A DNA stretch of 62,515 bases from an uncultured Alkalilimnicola sp. (GTDB lineage Bacteria; Pseudomonadota; Gammaproteobacteria; Nitrococcales; AK92). Below the pieces are notes generated by a model. The model did no database searches, had not been told where the DNA came from, and worked only from the letters and a program-made list of their open reading frames with translations. The stretch lies in the NCBI GenBank assembly GCA_937951875.1, contig CALGAN010000001.1, forward strand, positions 1-62,515, in the 5' to 3' direction. Positions 54,054-62,515 of this stretch are shown here, one piece after another (within the stretch, counting starts at the first letter, position 1; every line of letters starts with the position of its first letter). The position numbers and the translations under genes are program-made.

Positions 54054-54593
54054 ATGTGGAAGAACACCGCTGATCGCTACGGACTGGTCGCCCGCATCCT
54101 GCACTGGGGCATCGCCTTGCTGCTGGTGGCGGTATTCGCGCTCGGCTGGTGGACCACCGAGATGAGTTACTACGATCCGCTCTACCGGATCGTGCCGAAT
54201 CTGCACCGTTCGCTCGGCCTGCTGACCCTAGTGTTGGTGCTGGCGCGGATCGCCTGGGTGCTGACCCAGCCGCGCCCGGCGCTGGCGCCGACCCTGGCCC
54301 CTTGGGAACGCTACGCCGCCAAGACGGTGCATCTGCTGCTGTACCTGTTGATGGTCCTGGTTCCGGTCAGCGGCTACCTCATGTCGACCGCCGACGGTCG
54401 GGCCGTGGAGGTATTCGGTCTGCTGCAGGTGCCGGCGCTGTTGGCGCCGGATGGCGCCCGCGGCGAGCTGGCCGGCAAGGCGCACTACTATCTCGCCTTC
54501 GGCGGCGCCTATCTGGTGCTGCTGCACGTGGCGGCGGCGCTCAAGCACCATTTCATCGACCGCGACGGCACGTTGCGCAAGATGATCGGCTAA
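54054..54593 (+). CDS. cytochrome b561, di-haem membrane protein
   Basis: A 179-residue protein with four membrane helices. Haem-ligand histidines occur at the family positions: LVARILHWGIALLL (helix 1), PNLHRSLGLLTLVL (helix 2), KTVHLLLYLLMVLVPVSGYLM (helix 3) and LVLLHVAAALKHHFIDRDG (helix 4). Such proteins carry electrons from quinol, for example to superoxide. It is encoded 35 bp before a YceI gene, a common pairing in proteobacteria. Confidence 0.93.
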   Translation: MWKNTADRYGLVARILHWGIALLLVAVFALGWWTTEMSYYDPLYRIVPNLHRSLGLLTLVLVLARIAWVLTQPRPALAPTLAPWERYAAKTVHLLLYLLMVLVPVSGYLMSTADGRAVEVFGLLQVPALLAPDGARGELAGKAHYYLAFGGAYLVLLHVAAALKHHFIDRDGTLRKMIG

Positions 54594-54628
54594 GAGCCTT
54601 TCATGAACCGTTCGAGGAGTGAAGAATC

Positions 54629-55207
54629 ATGCGTGTGACCCGTGCCTTGACCGCTCTTACCCTGTCCGCGAGTCTCGCTTTCTCCGCCAGCGCCTTCGCC
54701 GCGCCGGAGCGTTATCAGATCGACCCGACCCACAGCTTCGTCGAGTTCGCCATCTCGCACTTGGGCTTCAGCGTGCTCAAGGGCCGCTTCAACGACATCA
54801 GCGGCAGCTTCAGCTACGACCCCGACAACCCGGCCGCCAGCCAGATCGAGGTGAAGGTCAAGACCGCCAGCATCGACAGCAACCATGCCGAGCGCGACAA
54901 GCATCTGCGCAACAAGGACTTCCTCGACGTCGAGAAGTACCCCGAGGCCCGCTTCAAGAGCACCGGCTTCCAGCCCAAGGGCGAGGACGGCGTGCTTACC
55001 GGCGAGCTGACCCTGCACGGCGTGACCAAGCCGATCACCGTCGATGTCAAGTTCGTCGGCGCCGGCAAGGACCCGTGGGGCGGCTATCGCCGCGGCTATG
55101 TCGGTACCACCACTATCAAGCGTGCCGACTGGGGCATCAGCTACGATCTCGGCCCGGCCGCCGAGAACGTGGAGCTGCAGTTCTTCCTTGAAGGCATCCG
55201 CCAGTAA
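54629..55207 (+). CDS. YceI family periplasmic lipocalin-like protein
   Basis: A 192-residue protein with signal peptide TRALTALTLSASLAFSASAFA. The mature part shows YceI motifs: YQIDPTHSFVEFAISHLGFSVLKGRF, KTASIDSNHAERDKHLRNKDFLDVEKYPEARFKST and GELTLHGVTKPITVDV. The fold binds polyprenoid molecules in a related protein. Co-location with cytochrome b561 suggests a shared redox role. Confidence 0.94.
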   Translation: MRVTRALTALTLSASLAFSASAFAAPERYQIDPTHSFVEFAISHLGFSVLKGRFNDISGSFSYDPDNPAASQIEVKVKTASIDSNHAERDKHLRNKDFLDVEKYPEARFKSTGFQPKGEDGVLTGELTLHGVTKPITVDVKFVGAGKDPWGGYRRGYVGTTTIKRADWGISYDLGPAAENVELQFFLEGIRQ

Positions 55208-55279
55208 TCGGGTCGCGTCCGCGTCCAGTCGTGGCGCGGGCGCGCCAGTCTCATCGTCAGCGTTTTTGGAGAATCGTTC

Positions 55280-55849
55280 GTGACCGATACCACCCCCGTA
55301 CGCGTGCTCGGCATTCCCGGCAGCCTGCGCCGCGGCTCCTACAACCGCCTGCTGCTGGAGGCCGCTCGCGAGCTTGCCCCCGCGGGGATGCAGATCGAGA
55401 TCTTCGATCTCGGCGACATCCCGCTTTACAACGGCGATCTGGATACCGACGAGCTGCGGCCCGAGCCGGTGAAGCGCCTCAAGCAGGCGATCGCCGAGGC
55501 CGATGTCGTGCTGTTCTCGTCGCCGGAGTACAACCACAACGTGTCCGGCGTGCTGCAGAACGCCATCGACTGGGCGTCCCGGCCGGCCTTCGCCTCGCCG
55601 CTGAAGGGCAAGCCGGTGGCGCTGATGGGGGCTTCGATGGGGCCGGTCGGCGGCGCCCGCGCCCAGCAGCAGCTCAAGCTGGTGCTGATGGGCACGCTCA
55701 GCGCGGTCATGCCGCATCCGGGCGTAGCCGTGGGCCAGGCCATGAACAAGTTCGACGAGCAAGGCCGGCTCACCGACGAGCCGACCCGTCAGTTCATCGC
55801 CGATTTCCTGCGTTCCCTCAAGGACTGGGCGCTGCGTCACCGCGCCTGA
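55280..55849 (+). CDS. NAD(P)H-dependent FMN reductase (flavodoxin-like fold)
   Basis: A 189-residue protein. The FMN-binding region is LGIPGSLRRGSYNRLLLEAARELAP near the N-terminus, and SSPEYNHNVSGVLQNAIDW near residue 80-95 is the conserved catalytic loop. It reduces flavin, quinone or chromate-type substrates using NAD(P)H. The GTG start at 55280 follows GGAG. Terminal gene of the b561-YceI cluster. Confidence 0.92.
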   Translation: MTDTTPVRVLGIPGSLRRGSYNRLLLEAARELAPAGMQIEIFDLGDIPLYNGDLDTDELRPEPVKRLKQAIAEADVVLFSSPEYNHNVSGVLQNAIDWASRPAFASPLKGKPVALMGASMGPVGGARAQQQLKLVLMGTLSAVMPHPGVAVGQAMNKFDEQGRLTDEPTRQFIADFLRSLKDWALRHRA

Positions 55850-55886
55850 CCGTCCGCAGGCCCGGGGGCCGGCGCCCTCGGGCCGT

Positions 55887-56573
55887 TCAGACGCTCTCGC
55901 CGAACTCCCGCAGCAGCGCCAACGACACGGTATTGAGCAGGGCGTGGGCGAAGATCGCCGGCCAGAGCGTGCCCCAGCGCAAGGTGAAGGCGGCTAGTAC
56001 CACGCCGACCATCGCCGTCTGCAGAATCCCCATCCAGCCCTGATAGGCATGGCCCAGGCCGAACAGCAGCGACGATAGCAGCACCGGCCCCCAGTCGCCG
56101 CCCAGCAGGATCCGGCAGCGATCGAGCAGGAAGCCGCGGGCCAGCAGCTCCTCGTAGAAGCCCACGAACAGCATCGACGCCGCCACCGCGGCGATGGGCA
56201 GATCGCCGGTGAGCAGGCTGGCGACGTCGATCAGGCGCTGCTGGTGCTCCTCCAACCCGGCCGGGGACAGCCAGCCCAGCAGCAGGCTGAGCGCGGCGTT
56301 CAGCCCGAACACGCAAAGCAGCGCCACCACACCGCGGCCCAGATCGTGGGCCGTCGGTGCCACCAGCCCCAGTTCCCGCCAGCGCTGTTGGCGCCTGCGC
56401 AGCAGCAGCTGGATGCTGGCCAGCACCAGCAGGCCTTGCAGGGCCAGCGTCAGCAACTGCGGCAGCTCCAGCCGCGATCGCAGCAGATAGGCGATCGCCG
56501 TCGCCGCCATCACTCCCAGCGCCATCAGCAGCAGCGCCAGCACGATATCGACCAGGGCCTGTCGTCGGGTCAT
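55887..56573 (-). CDS. CPBP intramembrane metalloprotease family protein
   Basis: A 228-residue membrane protein with about seven helices. The active-site motifs are F-Y-E-E-L-L-A-R-G-F (EExxxR-like motif 1), LLFGLGHAYQGW (motif 2) and AIFAHALLNT (motif 3). CPBP members resemble Rce1 and act in intramembrane proteolysis or bacteriocin immunity. The ATG at 56573 is preceded by GAGGAAG; the frame is open 22 more codons. It is convergent with the FMN reductase gene. Confidence 0.88.
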   Translation of the reverse strand: MTRRQALVDIVLALLLMALGVMAATAIAYLLRSRLELPQLLTLALQGLLVLASIQLLLRRRQQRWRELGLVAPTAHDLGRGVVALLCVFGLNAALSLLLGWLSPAGLEEHQQRLIDVASLLTGDLPIAAVAASMLFVGFYEELLARGFLLDRCRILLGGDWGPVLLSSLLFGLGHAYQGWMGILQTAMVGVVLAAFTLRWGTLWPAIFAHALLNTVSLALLREFGESV

Positions 56574-57005
56574 CGTCGTCGATCTTCCTCGCGCGCCGCC
56601 TTCGCTAGCTGTGGGGCGGCGCTTTTCCATTTGCAACATATTAGGCCGCCAGGCGGCGAAATAAATTTTTAAAAAGCATTTATTAGGCCATTACCGCTTT
56701 GCGATAGGGCTAAGAACGAGAACCAGATCGCAAACAGTCATTTTTTATCACCGTTTCTGTGAAGCAGTTGACATGCCAGGGCGACGTGGTTCAAGGCCGC
56801 GATCGGCGCGATTCGTAACCATGCTCCCACTGGCTGGCACAAGTGGCGTTTGCCGATACCAATAGCGACCCGCTGGTTAGAAATCGCGACGATTGATTCT
56901 GCGGAAATTCGTCGTCCCTTTTCGTATCGCCGTGGCTATTGGCGATGCCAGCGACGCCGTAGATGAAAGCGCGGCGGCCTGGTTAAGAAATTACGAAGGT
57001 ACTAC
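56574..57005. other. long AT-richer region between CPBP and beta-helix genes
   Basis: About 430 bp, divergent between two starts, clearly lower in GC than the surroundings. TATTAGGCC occurs twice (near 56638 and 56682). A TTGACA at 56768-56773 could be a -35, but the -10 is weak. I see no gene. It would be a long leader for the beta-helix gene. I searched for a c-di-GMP riboswitch here and saw no match. Confidence 0.5.
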
Positions 57006-58541
57006 ATGCCAAACACTCGCTTCGTGTTGATCAGAAATGTCGTCATGGGCTGCGGGCTGGCCGCAGCGTCCTGGGGTGGTTCGGTCTGGGCGGCCGATTA
57101 CTACGTCGATCAAAAGCATCCGTCCGCCTCCGACAGCAATCCGGGTAGCGAGGACGCCCCGTGGGCCACCTTGCAGCAGGCGCTGCGCGCCCCGTTGCAG
57201 CCGGGTGACACCGTCTACGTCAAGGCCGGCACCTATACCACCACCGGCGGTCAGTGGAACGTGCCGGCGCTGAATCTGCCCAGCGGCGCGCAGGGCAAGC
57301 GCATCACCTTCAAGTCGCTGCCGGCGCACGCGGCGGTGCTGCGCGCCGCCGGCGAGGGCGCGCCGATCGGCGTGGCCGGGCGCAAGCACGTGGTGATCGA
57401 CGGTTTCGTCATCAGCGATCCCGGCGCCAAGGGCATCGCCGTGTTCGACGCGGAGGACGTGGTCATTCAGAACAACGTCATCTCCGGCGCCTACACCGGC
57501 AGTCTGGACAATACCGAAGGCGTGCGCATCGAGCGCTCCGGCGATGTGCTGGTGCGCAACAATAAGATCACCAACGTTCACAACGGCGGCAACAGTTCCA
57601 ACGCCTCGGCGGTGAAGACCTATCTCACCCGCAACGTCACCATCGAGAACAACGAGTTCTCCGATGTGGTGGCCGGCGTCAAGGAGAAGGAAGGCAGCCG
57701 CAACCTGACCGTGCGCAACAACCGCATGGCCTCGTGCAAGGTGGGTCTGGTGCTGAACAACCAGAACAATGCCGTGGTCGAGAACGTGCGCTTCTACCAG
57801 AACATCGTGCAGTGCAGCAGCGGCTACGAGACCGAGAGCGAGTCGCCGACCATCCGCGAGGTGTACATCTACAACAACACCTTCGCCGGTTATTCGGCCA
57901 AGGCGGTGCACGGTACCACCCACGGTCAGAGCCTATACGTCTATAACAACATCTTCTATCGCGGCGCCGGTCAGGCCAGCATGGCCGATTTCTTCACCCG
58001 CAAGTCGAACACTTCGGAAATCAAGCGGATGGATTTCAATCTGTGGAACGACGAGCCGAAGATCATCGTCGGTCTCTACAGCAGCAACACCACTTACAGC
58101 ACGTTGCAGGCCTGGCAGGCGGCCACCGGGCTGTCGGCGCACGACGGCTTGGGCGATCCGATGTTCGTCAATCCTCAGGGCGGTGATTTCCACCTCGCCG
58201 CCGGTTCGCCGGCGGCCGGCGCGGGCCGCGTCGGCGGCGTGGAGTCCGGCGCGCCGGTGGACCTGGGCGCCTATCCGACCGGAACGGAAGTGGTCGGTCT
58301 GCTGTCCGGCGAGGCGGGCGCTGCGCCGGAGCAAGTGGGGTCGGGCGGCAGCGATTCCGGCACCCGCGGCGAGTCCGGTGCTGGTGATTCCGCTGTCAGC
58401 GGTGGCAACGCCGGTGGCCAGACCGGCAGCGGCTCCACCGGTGCGGTCGGTGCCGAGCACGGTGGCGGCGGCGCCGCGGGCATGTGGGGGCTGTTGGCCC
58501 TCGCCGGCCTGCTGGCGGGCCGGCGCGCCACGCGTCGCTGA
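57006..58541 (+). CDS. secreted right-handed beta-helix protein with GlyGly-CTERM-like tail
   Basis: A 511-residue protein. It has a signal peptide (about 1-28, ending SVWA), then D-Y-Y-V-D-Q-K-H-P-S-A-S-D and P-G-S-E-D-A-P-W-A-T-L-Q-Q-A, the usual start of parallel beta-helix polysaccharide-active or adhesive proteins. Repeated N-N-x-I or N-N-x-F turns run from about 150 to 350. A Gly/Ser linker (about 430-490) leads to GGGGAAGMWGLLALAGLL and RRATRR, a GlyGly-CTERM-like sorting tail handled by rhombosortase. Likely exposed or released at the cell surface; the substrate is unknown. Confidence 0.85.
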   Translation: MPNTRFVLIRNVVMGCGLAAASWGGSVWAADYYVDQKHPSASDSNPGSEDAPWATLQQALRAPLQPGDTVYVKAGTYTTTGGQWNVPALNLPSGAQGKRITFKSLPAHAAVLRAAGEGAPIGVAGRKHVVIDGFVISDPGAKGIAVFDAEDVVIQNNVISGAYTGSLDNTEGVRIERSGDVLVRNNKITNVHNGGNSSNASAVKTYLTRNVTIENNEFSDVVAGVKEKEGSRNLTVRNNRMASCKVGLVLNNQNNAVVENVRFYQNIVQCSSGYETESESPTIREVYIYNNTFAGYSAKAVHGTTHGQSLYVYNNIFYRGAGQASMADFFTRKSNTSEIKRMDFNLWNDEPKIIVGLYSSNTTYSTLQAWQAATGLSAHDGLGDPMFVNPQGGDFHLAAGSPAAGAGRVGGVESGAPVDLGAYPTGTEVVGLLSGEAGAAPEQVGSGGSDSGTRGESGAGDSAVSGGNAGGQTGSGSTGAVGAEHGGGGAAGMWGLLALAGLLAGRRATRR

Positions 58542-58548
58542 GCAGGCG

Positions 58549-58575
58549 CCGTCTGAGCGCGGCGGCACGCCGCGC

Positions 58576-58583
<8 letters not shown>
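58549..58583. terminator. 16-bp perfect hairpin between convergent genes
   Basis: CCGTCTGAGCGCGGCG and its exact complement (58549-58564 and 58568-58583) enclose a three-base loop. The right arm overlaps the last codons and stop of the histidine kinase gene. It lacks a T-tract but is well placed to end both converging transcripts. Confidence 0.65.
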
Positions 58584-61275
<2,692 letters not shown>

Positions 61276-61380
61276 GACGATCCCTGTCGTATCGTGCCGC
61301 GCCTTCGGTCGGGCGTTGGCTATTCGCTTGTTATTGGTGTTATCGAAGCTAGCCTAGCTATATATAGCCGTTCGCCGTAG

Positions 61381-61430
61381 TGTAAGCGTTTTTCTTGTCG
61401 GTAGGCTCTAGCATGGTTAGCTAATTAATA
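61381..61430 (+). promoter_or_regulatory. possible promoter and GacA-like half-site of the CsrB-like RNA
   Basis: TGTAAG at 61381-61386 followed by CTTGTC at 61394-61399 resembles a degenerate GacA box (TGTAAG-N6-CTTACA), with one extra spacer base and two mismatches. TAGGCT-N17-TTAATA at 61402-61430 could be the -35/-10 pair, giving a start near 61437. Confidence 0.35.
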
Positions 61431-61436
61431 CGCTTC

Positions 61437-61737
61437 GAGAGAGCCTGAGAAGCAGCGGCGGTTTCACTTTGCGCGGTCAGCCCTAGGGAAAATGCCAGGA
61501 GGTACAAGGAACTTCCTGGCTTACCGTAGATGCCGCTATCGGTTTAGTTTAGCAGCGTTCCACGGAATGGGACGGTCGCTCAAGGAATGAGCGACCCGAA
61601 TAGTGGTCCCCTCAGCGGAGGAGGGTGCGCGTCAGGATGACGCCCATGGATTGCCGCCGCCAGGATGGCGTGATCGAACAGGATGTTCCGGCAATCCATG
61701 TGTGAGGGAAGGCCCGCCGCTGCGGGCTTTCCCTTTA
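61437..61737 (+). ncRNA. CsrB/RsmZ-like CsrA-sequestering small RNA
   Basis: About 300 nt with 13 GGA motifs between 61487 and 61709, many in hairpin loops. GGTCGCTCA-AGGAA-TGAGCGACC is at 61574-61596, GCGTC-AGGAT-GACGC at 61629-61643, CGCC-AGGAT-GGCG at 61658-61670 and GAAC-AGGAT-GTTC at 61676-61688. Another hairpin at 61494-61520 has ACAAGGA in its loop. A 12-bp perfect stem (61645-61656 with 61689-61700) encloses the last two AGGAT hairpins. CAGGAUG occurs three times, the repeat known from E. coli CsrB. It ends in a rho-independent terminator. Such RNAs bind and titrate CsrA. The 5' end is estimated. Confidence 0.85.
61705..61737. terminator. terminator of the CsrB-like RNA, shared with carbonic anhydrase
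   Basis: Thirteen-base arms at 61705-61717 and 61722-61734 (AGGGAAGGCCCGC and its complement with one G-T pair) around a CGCT loop, with CTTT downstream on the plus strand. It abuts the stop codon of the convergent carbonic anhydrase gene and may terminate both. Confidence 0.8.
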
Positions 61738-62391
61738 CTTATTGGCGCTGGCCTGGATTTGCGGCGGCAGCCCGTCGAAGAAGTCCACGATCCCAGTTTC
61801 CAGGTCGTATTCCGCGCCCACCACCAGCAGCCCATCCTTGATTCTCAGCTCTTCCAGCAGGCTGGAGCCGTGCCGCAGATGATCGGCCGACGCGCGCACG
61901 TTGGCGCGCACGCCCTCGCGCAGCAGTCGTTCGCCGTCGACGCCCACCGCACGCAGCCCCTCGATCGCCGGCCGGACCCGATCGACAATGGCACGCAAGC
62001 CGCGCGGTGTGGTCGCGGAGGGCGCGTTCAGCTCCTCGATGGTGGCCTCCACCGCGCCGCAGCGCGAATGTCCCAGCACCACCACCAGGCGCACGCCGTA
62101 GCGGGCGGCGGCGAACTCCACGCTGCCGATCTGCGAGGGCGCGACCACATTACCGGCCACGCGGATCACGAACAGGTCGCCCAGACCCTGATCGAACACG
62201 ATCTCGGCCGGCACCCGTGAGTCGGAACAGCCGAGGACGATGGCGAACGGGCTCTGCCCGGCAGCCAGCTCCATTCGTCGGGCGTGGCTGGGGAACGATT
62301 GCAGACTGCGCAGCTCGGCGACGAACCGGGCGTTCCCCGCGCGCAGGCGCTCCAGCGCCGCCAAGGCCTTGCTGTAATCGGGCGTGGGCAT
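61735..62391 (-). CDS. beta-class carbonic anhydrase
   Basis: A 218-residue zinc enzyme. The zinc ligands are C55, H108 and C111, with the D57-R59 dyad in CSDSRVP, and HSRCGAV. It interconverts CO2 and bicarbonate in the cytoplasm. The ATG at 62391 is preceded by GAGG at about 13 bp; the frame is open for 20 codons upstream, but these do not fit the family start. It converges with the CsrB-like RNA. The last 124 bases of the window (62392-62515) show no complete gene. Confidence 0.94.
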   Translation of the reverse strand: MPTPDYSKALAALERLRAGNARFVAELRSLQSFPSHARRMELAAGQSPFAIVLGCSDSRVPAEIVFDQGLGDLFVIRVAGNVVAPSQIGSVEFAAARYGVRLVVVLGHSRCGAVEATIEELNAPSATTPRGLRAIVDRVRPAIEGLRAVGVDGERLLREGVRANVRASADHLRHGSSLLEELRIKDGLLVVGAEYDLETGIVDFFDGLPPQIQASANK

Positions 62392-62515
62392 GGACCAACC
62401 TCGCAAAGTGGGCTCGAATCGCGCCTCAAGTGTAATGCGTCGGCCCTGCAAAATTCATCTCGCGGCGCCGACGAGAAGCGCCGGACGTGCAAGAGTAGCG
62501 AGTCGACTCGCGGAC

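Noticed and set aside
56574..57005. c-di-GMP (GEMM) riboswitch in the long leader
   Set aside because: No conserved core sequence or tetraloop-receptor arrangement could be found.
61381..61399. A true GacA box before the CsrB-like RNA
   Set aside because: Only the TGTAAG half is exact; spacing is seven instead of six and the second half has two mismatches, so it is given only as a weak possibility.

Overview
The window is high-GC bacterial DNA, densely coded, with signal-transduction, envelope and DNA-repair genes typical of a gammaproteobacterium. Supporting signs are an LpxL/HtrB-type lipid A acyltransferase, a VPLPA-CTERM protein, a GlyGly-CTERM-like protein and a CsrB-like CsrA-sequestering RNA with CAGGAUG hairpins. 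I cannot name the genus. I see no rRNA, tRNA, CRISPR array, insertion sequence or prophage.

Layout: 1-4355 holds a TraX-like protein (cut by the window edge), an LpxL-like acyltransferase and a signalling block of receiver / CHASE3-PAS histidine kinase / receiver, whose PAS domain resembles the haem PAS of FixL. 4356-5830 is a lower-GC patch with gene remnants and an ankyrin protein. 5831-8926 is a MacAB-like efflux set, followed by a degenerate-GGDEF/EAL protein. 11140-12259 is an Xre-RES toxin-antitoxin pair with a palindromic operator, then ada-alkB, a QsdR-like TetR regulator, LemA plus a GIDE/EF-hand protein, a hemerythrin, a VPLPA-CTERM protein and a glutamate-type dehydrogenase. 19554-22272 is an EmrAB-like drug efflux pair.

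22482-26751 is lexA divergent from an MrfA-like helicase and MrfB-like exonuclease. Two inverted GTTC-N7-GTTC elements fill the 69-bp gap, suggesting an SOS-controlled repair module. 27263-29203 encodes BrkB/YihY and DUF808 membrane proteins. 29718-37584 is an Opp/Dpp-type ABC transporter bracketed by two substrate-binding protein genes whose mature parts are identical over about 1.56 kb, followed by an acyl-CoA ligase. 39862-40700 is a long intergenic region with a candidate structured small RNA and a run of terminator-like hairpins. 40701-45320 is a complete Liv-type ABC transporter, with a PaaI-like thioesterase downstream.

48955-50926 encodes glutathione-dependent formaldehyde detoxification (frmA and S-formylglutathione hydrolase), followed by SnoaL-like, GNAT and nitrilase-family genes. 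53033-55849 has a LysR regulator, cytochrome b561, YceI and an FMN reductase. The end carries a CPBP protease, a secreted beta-helix protein, a five-PAS cytoplasmic histidine kinase, a CsrB-like RNA (about 61437-61737) and a beta-carbonic anhydrase. The RNA and the sensor kinases point to post-transcriptional (CsrA) and two-component control of surface and lifestyle functions.
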